From Rhodospirillales bacterium (GTDB taxonomy: Bacteria > Pseudomonadota > Alphaproteobacteria > UBA828): 64,000 nucleotides of DNA. The notes under the pieces are model-generated. The model had not been told where the DNA came from and searched no databases. It saw nothing but the letters and a program-made list of their open reading frames with translations. The position numbers were made by a program, and so were the translations under genes. The stretch covers positions 29,789 to 93,788 of the forward strand of contig JAPPMY010000259.1 of the NCBI GenBank assembly GCA_028818855.1, in the 5' to 3' direction. Shown here piece by piece: positions 16,660-26,651 of this stretch. Within the stretch, counting starts at the first letter, position 1, and each line of letters begins with the position of its first letter.

Positions 16660-17943
16660 ATGGCGGCACGGGTGGGGGCGGCGGTGCGCCGGAACCGGGG
16701 GTTCCCCCAGGCGAGCCGTCCGTGGGCGGACCTCAAGGCCGAGATGCTGGCGGCCCGTGGGGATGACAACCCCTGGTGCCACGAGCGGAGCTTCACCGCC
16801 GCCTACTTCGCGGGCGAGGACGTGCTGCGCTGCGCGCACGAGGCCTACGACGCCTATCGGGACGAGAACGGCCTCTTCGCCAAAGGCGCCTATCCGAGCC
16901 TGGCGGCGCTGGAGCGCGAGCTGATCGCGGGCGTGCTCGACCTCCTGCACGCGCCGGACGCCGCCGGCGGGTCGACGACCGCCGGCGGCACCGAGAGCAT
17001 CCTCATGGCCATGAAGGCCGCGCGCGACTGGGCGCGGGAGCACCGCCCCGCTGCAGGCGTGCCCGAGGTCGTGGTGCCGAAGACGGCCCACGCGGCCTTC
17101 GACAAGGGAGCGGAATGGCTCGGCATGAAGGTGGTCCGCATGTCCCGGAGCCAGGGCTGGCGCGCCGACGTGGCCGGCATGGCCGATGCCATCGGCGAGA
17201 ACACGGTGATGATCGCGGGCTCCGCGCCGCCCTATCCCTACGGCGAGACCGACCCCATCGAGGAGATCGCGGCGCTCGCCCGCGAGCACGACCTCTGGAT
17301 GCACTCCGACGGCTGCATCGGCGGCATGATCCTGCCCTTCATGAAGGCGCTGGGCGATGCGATCCCGCCGTTCGACTTCGCCGTCCCCGGCGTCACCTCG
17401 ATGTCGGTCGACATGCACAAGTTCGGCTACGCCCACAAGGGCATCTCGCTGTGCCTGCTGCGGGACAAGGCGCTGGAGCGCTACCACCGCACGACCTTCG
17501 AGGGCTGGCCCGCCGGCACCTATTCGACCCCCACCATCACCGGCACGCGCTCGGGCGGCGGAGTCGCCAGCGCCTGGGCGGTGATGACCCATCTGGGAGA
17601 GGAGGGCTACCTCCGCATTCACGAGACCCAGCGGGCCATCCGCGAGCGCCTGATTGCGGGGATCGAGGCCGTCGAGGGCCTCGTGGTGCTGGGGCGCCCG
17701 CACGCGCTCCACGTCACGTTCCATGCCGACGGCTTCGACATCTTCGCGGTGGAGGAGGGGATGGCGGCGCGTGGCTGGCGCTCGATCCGCATGCGCGAGC
17801 CGGACTCGATCCTGCTCTGGCTCAACATGAAGCACACGGCGAGCATCGACGCCTATCTCACCGATCTTGGCGAGGTCACGGCGGCCGTGCGAAGCGGCGG
17901 GCTTGCGGCGGCGAAGCGCGGCGCTTCCAACTATGCGACCTGA
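16660..17943 (+). CDS. PLP-dependent decarboxylase/lyase (sphingosine-1-phosphate lyase-like group)
   Basis: A 427-aa protein. The start at 16660 was chosen because GGAGGAGG ends 2-3 nt before it at good spacing, over an upstream ATG at 16624. Fold-type I PLP features are GGSTTAGGTESILMA near residue 100, the Asp in HSDGCIGG, and the lysine in SVDMHKFGYAHKG. The arrangement is that of group II decarboxylases, closest in feel to S1P-lyase/tyrosine decarboxylase-like proteins. The substrate is not identifiable. It is followed 24 bp later by a carboxypeptidase-like gene, likely the same transcript. Confidence 0.88.
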   Translation: MAARVGAAVRRNRGFPQASRPWADLKAEMLAARGDDNPWCHERSFTAAYFAGEDVLRCAHEAYDAYRDENGLFAKGAYPSLAALERELIAGVLDLLHAPDAAGGSTTAGGTESILMAMKAARDWAREHRPAAGVPEVVVPKTAHAAFDKGAEWLGMKVVRMSRSQGWRADVAGMADAIGENTVMIAGSAPPYPYGETDPIEEIAALAREHDLWMHSDGCIGGMILPFMKALGDAIPPFDFAVPGVTSMSVDMHKFGYAHKGISLCLLRDKALERYHRTTFEGWPAGTYSTPTITGTRSGGGVASAWAVMTHLGEEGYLRIHETQRAIRERLIAGIEAVEGLVVLGRPHALHVTFHADGFDIFAVEEGMAARGWRSIRMREPDSILLWLNMKHTASIDAYLTDLGEVTAAVRSGGLAAAKRGASNYAT

Positions 17944-17967
17944 GCCGGGCCGGGGGCGGGACGCGCG

Positions 17968-19101
17968 GTGAGCCTCGCTATCGACTGCGATTTCGACGGC
18001 GGCAACATCCGCTGCCTCGCGGCGCCTGCGCCGGACAGGATCAGGCTGGAGATCGTGCCCGACGCGGGCGGGCGGTTCTTCCAGTGGTTCTATTTCCGGG
18101 TGCGCGGCGCCGCCGGCAGGGACTGCGTGCTCAGGATCGAGAACGCGGGCGACGCGACGTATCCCGACGGCTGGCGGGACTACCGCGCCTGCGCCTCGGA
18201 GGACGGCGAGGACTGGCCCCGCGTCGCGACCGCGTACGACGGCAAGGTGCTGACCATCCGCCACAGGCCTGCCGGCGACGAGGTGCGCTTCGCCTACTTC
18301 GCGCCCTATCCGATGGCGCGCCACGACGCGCTGATCGCGGGTGCCAAGGAATCGCCCCTCGTCACCGCGCGGCGGCTCGGCAAGACCCTCGACGGGGCAC
18401 CGCTCGACCTGCTGGAGATCGGCGGGGCAACGCCGACGTCGCGGACCTGCTGGGTCATCGGGCGCCAGCATCCCGGCGAGTCCATGGCCGAGTGGTGGAT
18501 GGAGGGCTTCCTGGAGCGGCTTCTGGACCCCGCCGACGCGCTCGCAGGCACGCTGCTGGAGAAGGCAAGGGTCTTCGTGGTGCCCAACATGAACCCCGAC
18601 GGCAGCCGCCGCGGGCACCTCAGGACCAACGCGGCGGGCATCAACCTCAATCGCGCCTGGGCTGCGCCCAGCATGGAAGAAAGTCCCGAGGTCTATCTCG
18701 TCAGTCGACTCATGGCGCGCACCGGCGTCGATTTCTGCCTGGACGTCCACGGCGACGAGGCGCTGCCCTACAACTTCATCGCCGGGCCCGAAGGCATCCC
18801 CTCCTATTCCGACGCGTTGGCGCGGAAGCTCGCGCGCTTCCAGGCGGCGCTCGTGGCGGCGAATTCTGATTTCCAGACCGAGCATGGCTATGGGGCGACC
18901 CCGCCGGGAAAGGCCAACCTCGCCATCTGCGCCAACCACGTGGCCGAGACCTTCGGCTGCCTCGCCATGACCCTGGAGATGCCCTTCAAGGACGCGGCAA
19001 ACGCGCCAGACCGCCGCAACGGCTGGTCGCCCGCGCGCTCACACCACCTCGGCCGCAGCAGCCTCGAGGCGCTGGCCGCGGTGATCGATACCCTGCGCTG
19101 A
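17968..19101 (+). CDS. M14-family zinc carboxypeptidase (cytosolic carboxypeptidase-like)
   Basis: A 377-aa protein, GTG start. An N-terminal beta domain typical of bacterial M14 CCP homologues (FFQWFYFRVRG) is followed by the peptidase domain. Zinc ligands are HPGE near residue 173 and the His in LDVHGDE. VPNMNPDGSRRGHLRTNAAGINLNRAW forms the substrate pocket, and the catalytic Glu is in LEMPFKD. No signal peptide, so it is cytoplasmic. Such enzymes remove C-terminal amino acids or gamma-linked glutamates; the bacterial substrates are poorly defined. Confidence 0.92.
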   Translation: MSLAIDCDFDGGNIRCLAAPAPDRIRLEIVPDAGGRFFQWFYFRVRGAAGRDCVLRIENAGDATYPDGWRDYRACASEDGEDWPRVATAYDGKVLTIRHRPAGDEVRFAYFAPYPMARHDALIAGAKESPLVTARRLGKTLDGAPLDLLEIGGATPTSRTCWVIGRQHPGESMAEWWMEGFLERLLDPADALAGTLLEKARVFVVPNMNPDGSRRGHLRTNAAGINLNRAWAAPSMEESPEVYLVSRLMARTGVDFCLDVHGDEALPYNFIAGPEGIPSYSDALARKLARFQAALVAANSDFQTEHGYGATPPGKANLAICANHVAETFGCLAMTLEMPFKDAANAPDRRNGWSPARSHHLGRSSLEALAAVIDTLR

Positions 19102-19111
19102 CCCGGCCGGA

Positions 19112-20407
19112 TCAGGTCTCGTCGGTGGCGAAACCGGCGCTCGGCTTCGCGTCGGGCAAGCGCACGTAGGCCAGGCAGGCCAGCGCGACCAAGGCTGCAA
19201 GGAAGGCGAAGAGCGCCTGGTAGGCGATGGCAGGGGCCGCGCCCTCCGTCGCCGGAAAGGCGCCCACGATCACGCCGCCCAGCGCCTGCAGCACCGCCGG
19301 CCCGCCCATGAAGGCGATCGCCATGAGCGCCATGCCGCGGCCCGCGAGCCGATCCGGCAGCAGCGAGCGTGCGTGGCCCGCGACCAGGATGTTGTAGGAG
19401 CCGCAGCCGCCGATCACGGCGAAGAGCAGGATCACCGCCCAGGTCGCGAGACCCGGCAGCGCGGCGAGCAGCGCCAGCGCGCCGGCAACGGGGGCGGCGC
19501 ACCCGAGGATGATCCCCTTGCGCGTGTCCAGCCGGCGCTCGATGGGCCCGAGCACGAGGTTGGTGATGATCAGCGCGACCGCCATGACCAGCAGCGCGTT
19601 GCCGGCTTCGATCGGCCCGAGGCCGTGACGGTCCGCGAGAAAGGGTCCGCCCCAGAGGCCCAGCACGGTGATAACCACCGGATAGGACGAGAACCCCATC
19701 AGCGTGAGCGTCGGGAATCCCGGCGTCGCCAGCGCGGCGCGGACCCCGCCCAGGCTCTCGCGCAGCCCCTCGCCGGGGGCCGCGCCGCTTCTCTCCGCAG
19801 CCGGGCGGTCGCGCGCCAGCGCGTAGATGGCGATGGCGCCTGCCGCCGTCAGCCCCGCCGCGCCCCAGAAGGCCACACGCCAGCCGAGGGTCTCCGCAAC
19901 TGCGGCGAGCGGCGTGGTGGAGAGCAGCCCGCCGGCGCCGCCGATGGCGATCATCCGCCCCATCCAGGTGCTGAAGGAGGCCGCCGGCGCCCACTGGCCG
20001 AAGAGGAAGAGCGAGCCCATGAGCACGCCCGAGCAGCCGACGCCGAGCAGCAGGCGTCCCGCCATCAGCATCGCCTCGCCCTCCGACAGCCCATAGAGGA
20101 TCGAGCCCGCGATCGCGGCGGTGAGCACGACGGGCACCGTGCGCCGCGCGCCGAAGCGGTCGAACAGCATGCCCAACGGAATCTGCGCCGCGCCGAAGGC
20201 GAGGAAGAACATGCCGGTGAGCAGGCCGAGGGCTTCGGGCGAGAGGCCGAATTCGGCGCTCAACGTCTTGGCGATGACGGCGTTGGAGGCGCGGAAGAAC
20301 TGGCTCAGGACGAAGACCGCGCCGAAGCAGACGATCACCGCGATGAGCGGATCGAGCCCGCGCGGTGGCCTGGTGGCCGCGGTCGAGGTCTCAGCCTGCG
20401 AGCGCAT
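19112..20407 (-). CDS. Major facilitator superfamily transporter
   Basis: A 431-aa protein with about 12 hydrophobic segments. The conserved loop GMLFDRFGARRTVPV after TM2 and the weaker loop around RRLDTRKG in the second half mark the MFS. The N-terminus is short and cytoplasmic. Its start overlaps the 3' end of the chromate-transporter gene by 17 bp, suggesting co-transcription. The substrate is unknown. It converges with the M14 peptidase (10-bp gap). Confidence 0.92.
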   Translation of the reverse strand: MRSQAETSTAATRPPRGLDPLIAVIVCFGAVFVLSQFFRASNAVIAKTLSAEFGLSPEALGLLTGMFFLAFGAAQIPLGMLFDRFGARRTVPVVLTAAIAGSILYGLSEGEAMLMAGRLLLGVGCSGVLMGSLFLFGQWAPAASFSTWMGRMIAIGGAGGLLSTTPLAAVAETLGWRVAFWGAAGLTAAGAIAIYALARDRPAAERSGAAPGEGLRESLGGVRAALATPGFPTLTLMGFSSYPVVITVLGLWGGPFLADRHGLGPIEAGNALLVMAVALIITNLVLGPIERRLDTRKGIILGCAAPVAGALALLAALPGLATWAVILLFAVIGGCGSYNILVAGHARSLLPDRLAGRGMALMAIAFMGGPAVLQALGGVIVGAFPATEGAAPAIAYQALFAFLAALVALACLAYVRLPDAKPSAGFATDET

Positions 20408-21623
20408 CGATCCCCCAGCCCGCGAGCGCGCCCAGGATCACCACGGCCCAGGGCGGCACCTTCCAGAAGGCGAGAAGCACGAATGCCGCGAGCCCGAGCG
20501 CGAGGTCGGCCGGCGTGCGGATGCCGCCCGTCCATATCGGGTCGTAGAAGGCTGCGCCCAGCAGGCCGACCACGGCCGCGTTCACGCCGAGCATCGCGCG
20601 GTTCGCCAGCGCGATGCGCCTGAGCCGCACCCAGAAGGGAAGCGCGCCCACCACCAGGAGGAACGAGGGCAGGAAGACCGCGGCGAGGCAGAGCAGCCCG
20701 CCCGGCACGCCGCCCGGCCCGATGCCCGCGACCGCGCCGAGGTAGGCGGCGAAGGTGAAGAGCGGTCCCGGCACCGCCTGCGCAGCGCCATAGCCCGCCA
20801 TGAAGGTCTCGTTCGCGACCCAGCCAGGCGGCACGACCTCCGCCTGCAGCAGCGGCAGCAGGACGTGGCCGCCGCCGAAGACCAGGGAAGCGGAGCGGTA
20901 GAAGCCGTCGAACAAGCTCAGCGCCTCCGCTGGCCAGGCGGCGGCAAGGATCGGGAGTGCCGCGAGCAGCGCGAGGAAGAGCGCGAGCAGCAGGACGGCG
21001 AGCCGCCTGTCCACCGCTATCCCGAGGGACGCATCGCCGGCGTCGGAGGCCGGGCGCAGGAAGATCAGGCCGGCCACCGCGCCTGCGGCGATGATCGCGA
21101 CGTGCGTCACCACCGAGGGCGCCAGCAGGGCGGCTATGGCGGCGAGCACGGCGATCGTGGCGCGCGGCGCATCGGGGCAAAGCGTCCGCGCCATGCCCCA
21201 GAGCGCCTGCGCCACCACCGCCGCGGCGACGACCTTCAGCCCCTGCAGCGCGCCGGCGGGGATCGCGTCCTCGTAGGCCGCGACGCCGTAGCCGAAGGCC
21301 ACCATCAGCACCGCCGAGGGGAGCGTGAAGCCCACCCATGCCGCCACCGCGCCTGGCAGCCCCGCCTTCGCGAGCCCGATGCCGATGCCGACCTGGCTGG
21401 AGGTCGGCCCCGGCAGCATCTGGCAGAGCGCCACGAGGTCCGCGTAGGCGCTGTCCTCGATCCAGCGGCGGCGCGCGACGAAGGCTTCCCGAAAGTAGCC
21501 GATGTGCGCCACCGGCCCGCCGAACGACGTCAGCCCCAGCACCAGAAAGGCGATAAAGACGCGCGCCGCGGGCTCCCGACCCGCGCGGCCGCCTGCGCCT
21601 CTGCCGCTTCTGCCCTCGCTCAT
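20391..21623 (-). CDS. chrA: Chromate-type anion transporter (ChrA/CHR family)
   Basis: A 410-aa membrane protein with two homologous CHR halves: the first with SFGGPVAHIGYFREAFV and LPGPTSSQVG, the second with VFGGGHVLLPLLQAEVV and AVPGPLFTFAAYLG. This is the long-chain bidomain CHR layout. Such proteins export chromate or sulfate-like anions. The start at ATG 21623 gives the normal cytoplasmic N-terminus; a longer in-frame extension upstream lacks support. No ChrB or other resistance gene is nearby. Confidence 0.92.
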   Translation of the reverse strand: MSEGRSGRGAGGRAGREPAARVFIAFLVLGLTSFGGPVAHIGYFREAFVARRRWIEDSAYADLVALCQMLPGPTSSQVGIGIGLAKAGLPGAVAAWVGFTLPSAVLMVAFGYGVAAYEDAIPAGALQGLKVVAAAVVAQALWGMARTLCPDAPRATIAVLAAIAALLAPSVVTHVAIIAAGAVAGLIFLRPASDAGDASLGIAVDRRLAVLLLALFLALLAALPILAAAWPAEALSLFDGFYRSASLVFGGGHVLLPLLQAEVVPPGWVANETFMAGYGAAQAVPGPLFTFAAYLGAVAGIGPGGVPGGLLCLAAVFLPSFLLVVGALPFWVRLRRIALANRAMLGVNAAVVGLLGAAFYDPIWTGGIRTPADLALGLAAFVLLAFWKVPPWAVVILGALAGWGIDALAG

Positions 21624-21760
21624 GGAGACCGGGAATACGCCATTTCGCTGGCACTGACACGTGAAGCCGCCGTCGCTGCCTTGGAGCGCCCTCAAACTTT
21701 GCCCGGCCCGGTGATACGCTCCCTGCAGTGGACGGCGCCGAGGCAGCAGACGAGCAGGCG

Positions 21761-22432
21761 ATGACGGGAGAAGCGACGCAGGCCGCGCCCTTCGAGGCGG
21801 CGCACTGGGACCTCGTGCCGGGGGGCACCGCGCTCGTCGTCATCGACGCGCAGAACGACTTTCTCCATCCGGAGGGGTGGTACGCGGAGCAGGGCATCGA
21901 CATCGGACACATGCGGCGCTGCATCGAGCCGTTGAAGGCGCTCCTCGCCGCTGCGCGGAGCAAGGGCATCCCCATCGTCTGGACCCGCCACGGGGTGAGA
22001 GGCGCGGAGGACGGCGGGCCGTTCATGCAGCTCCGGCCCTTCCTCGCAGAGGGCGGGCTCAGGCGCGAGACCTGGGGCTGGGAGGTGCTGGCGGAGCTCA
22101 GCCCCCAGCCCGACGACTGGTATGTCGCGAAGACGCGGCTCAGCGCCTTCTACGGCACGGACCTGGAGGTCGTGTTGCGGGGGATCGGGGCGGAGACGGT
22201 GCTGATGACCGGCGTGCTCACCAATCAATGCGTCGCGGCGACGTCCAAGGACGCGATGTTCCGCGACTTCAAGCCCATCGTGATCGAGGAGTGCACGGGG
22301 ACGACGCTGCCGCACCTGCATGAGCCCGCGATCGAGATGATGCGGGTCGGCTGGACCGAGGTGCGCGATCTCGACTCCGCTCTGAGCGAGATCAGGCAGC
22401 TTGCGCCCGCTCGGCCGGCGGGGGCCTCCTGA
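21761..22432 (+). CDS. Isochorismatase-family cysteine hydrolase
   Basis: About 223 aa from ATG 21761; an in-frame GTG at 21728 would add 11 residues. The Asp-Lys-Cys triad is visible: D in VVIDAQNDF, K in YVAKTRLSAF, and C in GVLTNQCVA. Relatives include biuret, ureidoacrylate and N-carbamoyl amidohydrolases. Its TGA overlaps the ATG of the FAD/GcvT dehydrogenase (TGATG), tying it to the next enzyme's pathway. It could supply an amine substrate from an amide or carbamoyl precursor (inference). Confidence 0.9.
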   Translation: MTGEATQAAPFEAAHWDLVPGGTALVVIDAQNDFLHPEGWYAEQGIDIGHMRRCIEPLKALLAAARSKGIPIVWTRHGVRGAEDGGPFMQLRPFLAEGGLRRETWGWEVLAELSPQPDDWYVAKTRLSAFYGTDLEVVLRGIGAETVLMTGVLTNQCVAATSKDAMFRDFKPIVIEECTGTTLPHLHEPAIEMMRVGWTEVRDLDSALSEIRQLAPARPAGAS

Positions 22433-24879
22433 TGGCTGCCGAGCTGCCGCGCTCGGCCCGCGTCGTCATCGTCGGCGGCGGGGTGGTCGGCTGCTCCGTT
22501 GCCTATCACCTGGCGCGTGCCGGCGTCTCCGACGTGGTGCTGCTGGAGCGCCGCGAGCTCACGTGCGGTACCACCTGGCATGCCGCCGGCCTCATCGGCC
22601 AGCTCCGACCGTCCAAGCGGATGACCGAGCTCGCCAAGTACACGGCCGAGCTCTACACGGACCTCGAGGCGGAGACGGGCCAGGCGACCGGCTTCAAGCA
22701 GAACGGCTCGATCTCGCTCGCCACCTCGCAAGGCCGCTTCGACGAGCTGAAGCGGAGCGCCTCCATGGCCAAGGTGTTCGACCTCCGCGTCGACGTGCTC
22801 GGCCCGGACGAGATCAAGGAGCGCTACCCGCTGATCGTCGTCGACGATGTGGTGGGCGGGATCTTCATCCCCTCCGACGGCCAGGCCAACCCCATCGACG
22901 TGAGCCGCGCGATGGCCAGGGGGGCGCGGGACGGCGGGGTGCTCGTCCGCGAGAACACACCCGTCAACGGCGTCAACCACGACGGCGAGCGGATCACCGG
23001 TGTCGAGACGGCGGAAGGCCCGATTGCGGCAGAGACGGTGGTGCTCTCGGCCGGCATGTGGACCCGTGCGCTTGCGGCCACCATCGGCGTCCACGTGCCG
23101 CTCCACGCCTGCGAGCACTTCTACGTGATGACCGATCCGTTCGAGGGCGTGACGCCGGACCTGCCCGTGCTGCGCGACTACGATGGCTGCGCCTACTACA
23201 AGGAGGACGCTGGCAAGATCCTGCTCGGCGCCTTCGAGCCCGAGGCGAAGCCCTGGGGCATGGACGGCATCCCCGAGGACTTCAGCTTCGACCAGCTTCC
23301 AGACGACTGGGACCACTTCGAGCCGGTGCTGATGCAGGCGCTGAAGCGCATGCCGGCGCTCGCCGACGCCGGCATCCAGACCTTCTTCTGCGGGCCGGAG
23401 AGCTTCACCCCCGACGACCGCTACCACCTCGGCGAGGCGCCCGGTCTCGCCGGCTGCTACGTGGCCGCAGGCTTCAACTCCATCGGCATCCAGTCAGCCG
23501 GCGGCGCCGGCAAGGTGCTGGCCGCGTGCATCAAGTCCGGCGGGCCGCTGGTCGACATGTGGGACGTGGATATCCGCCGCAACCTGCCCTTCCAGACCAA
23601 CCGGCGCTACCTGCGTGAGCGGGTAAGCGAGACGCTCGGCCTCCTCTACGACAACCACTGGCCCTTCCGCCAGTACGCGACCGCGCGGGGCGTTCGCCGC
23701 TCGCCCTTCCACGACCGGCTCGTGGCGCGGGGCGCCTGCCACGGCGAGGCCTTCGGCTGGGAGCGGCCCAACTGGTACGCGGCAGACGGCATGGAGCCCC
23801 GCTACGAATACAGTTTTGGCCGGCAGAACTGGTTCGCCTGCTCGGCGGAAGAGCACCGCGCGGTACGGCAAGCCGTTGGCCTCTTCGACCAGACCTCCTT
23901 CGCCAAGTTCCGCCTGCAGGGCCGCGACGCGGCGCATGTTCTGGGCCGAGTTTCCGCCAACGAGGTGGACGTGCCGCCGGGCCGCATCGTCTACACCCAG
24001 TGGCTCAACGCGGCGGGCGGCATCGAGGCCGACCTCACCGTGACGAGGCTCGCGGACGACGACTACCTGATCGTGACCTCGGGCGAGTTCCAGGTGCGGG
24101 ATGCCCTCTGGCTCGGGCGTCACATTCCCGAAGGCGCGCACGCGGTGCTCACCGATGTGACCTCCGGGATCGCAGTGCTCGGCATCATGGGTCCGCGCTC
24201 CCGCGACCTGTTGCAGTCCCTGAGCCCGGACGACCTCGGCAGCGAGGCCTTCCCCTTCGGCGCCAGTCGGGAGATCGAGCTTGGCCTGGGGTACGCGCGC
24301 GCATCGCGCATCACCTACGTGGGCGAGCTCGGCTGGGAGCTCTACATCCCGACCGAGTTCGCGGCCGGCATCTACGACGCGCTGGTGGAAGCGGGGGAGG
24401 ACGTGGGGCTCCGCCACGTCGGCATGCACGCCATGAACTCGCTCAGGATCGAGAAGGCGTATCGCCACTACGGCCACGACATCACCGACGCCGACACGCC
24501 GCTGGAGGCCGGCCTCGGCTTCGCGGTCAGGCTGGAGAAGCCGGGCGGCTTCATCGGGCGCGAGGCCCTGCTGCGCCAGCGGGAGGAGGGCGTGCGCCAG
24601 CGCTTGGTGCAGTTCCTGCTCGAGGATCCGGAGCCGCTGCTCTACCACAACGAGCCGATCTGGCGGGACGATGCGATCTGCGGCTACATCCGCTCCGGCA
24701 TGTACGGCCACACGCTGGGCGGCGCGGTCGGCCTCGGCTATGTCGAGAACGGGGGGGGCGTGGACGCGGACCACGTGAATGCCGGCCGCTACGAGATCGA
24801 GGTCGCGGGCGTCCGCTATCCCGCGCGGGCCTCGCTGCGCCCCCTCTACGACCCCACGTCCGGCCGTATCAAGGCCTGA
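22432..24879 (+). CDS. FAD-dependent dimethylglycine/sarcosine dehydrogenase-like protein with GcvT domain
   Basis: An 815-aa protein. The DAO-type FAD domain occupies roughly residues 10-390, with VIVGGGVVGCS as dinucleotide motif. H50 within TCGTTWHAAGL corresponds to the covalent-flavin His of DMGDH/SDH. A linker domain follows, then GCV_T (about 460-700) and GCV_T_C (about 715-805) folate-binding domains. Family members oxidatively demethylate N-methylated amines and pass the methyl group to tetrahydrofolate. It is translationally coupled to the isochorismatase-like gene, and a GMC oxidoreductase follows on the same strand. The exact methylamine substrate is unknown. Confidence 0.93.
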   Translation: MAAELPRSARVVIVGGGVVGCSVAYHLARAGVSDVVLLERRELTCGTTWHAAGLIGQLRPSKRMTELAKYTAELYTDLEAETGQATGFKQNGSISLATSQGRFDELKRSASMAKVFDLRVDVLGPDEIKERYPLIVVDDVVGGIFIPSDGQANPIDVSRAMARGARDGGVLVRENTPVNGVNHDGERITGVETAEGPIAAETVVLSAGMWTRALAATIGVHVPLHACEHFYVMTDPFEGVTPDLPVLRDYDGCAYYKEDAGKILLGAFEPEAKPWGMDGIPEDFSFDQLPDDWDHFEPVLMQALKRMPALADAGIQTFFCGPESFTPDDRYHLGEAPGLAGCYVAAGFNSIGIQSAGGAGKVLAACIKSGGPLVDMWDVDIRRNLPFQTNRRYLRERVSETLGLLYDNHWPFRQYATARGVRRSPFHDRLVARGACHGEAFGWERPNWYAADGMEPRYEYSFGRQNWFACSAEEHRAVRQAVGLFDQTSFAKFRLQGRDAAHVLGRVSANEVDVPPGRIVYTQWLNAAGGIEADLTVTRLADDDYLIVTSGEFQVRDALWLGRHIPEGAHAVLTDVTSGIAVLGIMGPRSRDLLQSLSPDDLGSEAFPFGASREIELGLGYARASRITYVGELGWELYIPTEFAAGIYDALVEAGEDVGLRHVGMHAMNSLRIEKAYRHYGHDITDADTPLEAGLGFAVRLEKPGGFIGREALLRQREEGVRQRLVQFLLEDPEPLLYHNEPIWRDDAICGYIRSGMYGHTLGGAVGLGYVENGGGVDADHVNAGRYEIEVAGVRYPARASLRPLYDPTSGRIKA

Positions 24880-24991
24880 CCCTCGCCTCACGGCGCCGAT
24901 GCGCCGTGCCATCGCCCGGCGCCTTTGCCCACACGCGTCCGGCAGGCGACACTGGACGCTCGTGACGGACATACGGCGCGGAGGCGACAGG

Positions 24992-26593
24992 ATGGCGTGG
25001 GATTACATCATCTGCGGCGCGGGCTCGGCCGGATGCGTGCTGGCGCACCGGCTCTCCGCCGACCCGAAGAACAAGGTCCTGCTGCTGGAGGGCGGCGGCA
25101 ACGATACCTCGCCGATAGTCCGGATCCCCGCCGGCGAGATCAAGGCGATCCTGAATCCCCGCTTCAACTGGATGTACACGAGCGAGCCCGACCCCTCGCT
25201 CAACGGGCGCGATGCCATGTGGCCCGGCGGCAAGGTGCTCGGCGGCTCCAGCTCCATCAACGGCATGATCTACCTGCGCGGCCAGCACGAGGACTACGAC
25301 GACTGGGCCCGCCTCGTCGGCAACACCGGCGCGTGGAGCTACCGCGACGTGCTGCCCTATTTCAAGCGCATGGAGAGCAACCCCCTCGGCCCGAGCGAGT
25401 ATCACGGCGACAGCGGCCCGCTCGTGGTCTCCGACGTGCCGACGCCGCATCCGCTGGTCCGCGTCTTCTACGAGGCGGGCAAGGAGCTCGGCTACCCCTT
25501 CAATGCGGATGTGAACGGCGAGCGTCAGGAAGGCATCGGCCCGAACCAGGGGACGATCCGCTTCGGCCGCCGCAACAGCACCGCGCGCGCCTTCCTTCGG
25601 CCGGTGATGGACCGCTCGAATCTGAGCGTCGAGACCGAGGCGCGGGTGGACAAGGTTCTGTTCGAGGACGGCCGCGCGCGCACCGTCGTCTACAGCCGGG
25701 GCGGCGGAAAGCGGGAGGCCACGGCGGACGGCGAAATCATCCTCTCCGCCGGCGCCATCGCCTCGCCGGCGATCCTGCTGCGCTCAGGCATCGGTCCGGC
25801 GGCCGAGCTTGGCGCGTTCGGCATCTCCGTGGTGGCCGACTCGCCGGGTGTCGGCAACAACCTGCAGGAGCATCCCGTCGCCTGGGTGGCGGGCTACGTC
25901 GATATCAGCACCTACAACACCGAGGTCACGCCGTCCGGCTGGGTGCGGCACGGCCTCAACTGGCTGCTGCGGGGCAAGGGGCCGGCCGCGAGTCCCATCG
26001 CCCAGGCGGTGGCTTTCCTCCGCACCCGGCCGGAGGAGGAATCGAGACCGGACATCCAGCTCCACTTCACGCCGACCGGCTACGAGTTCGGGCCCGACGG
26101 GATCAAGCTGCTGGAGCGCCCGGGCATCACCATCCCGGTCAACGTCTGCCGGCCCAGGAGCCGTAGCCGGCTCACGCTCCGCTCGGCCGATCCAGGCGAG
26201 CCGCCGCGCATCTTCTCCCGGCTGCTCGACGACGAGGACGACGTGAGACGCATGGTCGACGGCTGCAAGATCTCGCGCGCGATCTTCGAGAGCAAGGCCT
26301 TCAAGCCGCACTTTCAGGGCCTGTTCCTGCCCGGGCCCGAGGTGCGGAGCGACGATGAGCTGGAGGCATACGTCCGCCAGTACACGCTGCCGGCCTATCA
26401 TCCCGTTGGCACCTGCAGCATGGGCATCGACGACATGGCGGTGGTCGATCCGGAACTCCGGGTGCGCGGTGTGGACGGGCTCCGCGTGGTCGACGCCTCG
26501 ATCATGCCGATCGTGCCGAGCGCCAACACCAATGCTCCGACCATCATGGTCGGCGAGAAGGGATCGGACCTGATCCTCGGGGCCAAGGGTTAG
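24992..26593 (+). CDS. GMC-family FAD oxidoreductase (choline dehydrogenase-like)
   Basis: A 533-aa protein, with GGAGGCGACAGG before the ATG. N-terminal FAD motif [22 protein letters not shown] signature 1 around [20 protein letters not shown]; signature 2 near [16 protein letters not shown]. The C-terminal active-site His is in [10 protein letters not shown], with the late Asn in SANTNAPTI. It oxidises an alcohol to an aldehyde; choline is only one possibility. Its place after a methylamine dehydrogenase-like gene fits metabolism of choline/betaine-type compounds (inference). Confidence 0.94.
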   Translation: MAWDYIICGAGSAGCVLAHRLSADPKNKVLLLEGGGNDTSPIVRIPAGEIKAILNPRFNWMYTSEPDPSLNGRDAMWPGGKVLGGSSSINGMIYLRGQHEDYDDWARLVGNTGAWSYRDVLPYFKRMESNPLGPSEYHGDSGPLVVSDVPTPHPLVRVFYEAGKELGYPFNADVNGERQEGIGPNQGTIRFGRRNSTARAFLRPVMDRSNLSVETEARVDKVLFEDGRARTVVYSRGGGKREATADGEIILSAGAIASPAILLRSGIGPAAELGAFGISVVADSPGVGNNLQEHPVAWVAGYVDISTYNTEVTPSGWVRHGLNWLLRGKGPAASPIAQAVAFLRTRPEEESRPDIQLHFTPTGYEFGPDGIKLLERPGITIPVNVCRPRSRSRLTLRSADPGEPPRIFSRLLDDEDDVRRMVDGCKISRAIFESKAFKPHFQGLFLPGPEVRSDDELEAYVRQYTLPAYHPVGTCSMGIDDMAVVDPELRVRGVDGLRVVDASIMPIVPSANTNAPTIMVGEKGSDLILGAKG

Positions 26594-26651
26594 TCGGCCC
26601 GCATCTCTCGCCGCGCTCCCGGCTAGAGCTGCTCAACCCGCTTAATCCCGG

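Noticed and set aside
16594..18939. Very long open frame on the minus strand opposite the PLP lyase and carboxypeptidase genes.
   Set aside because: It is Arg/Gly/His-rich with no family pattern and lies antisense to two well-supported genes; GC-rich DNA readily gives such stop-free shadows.
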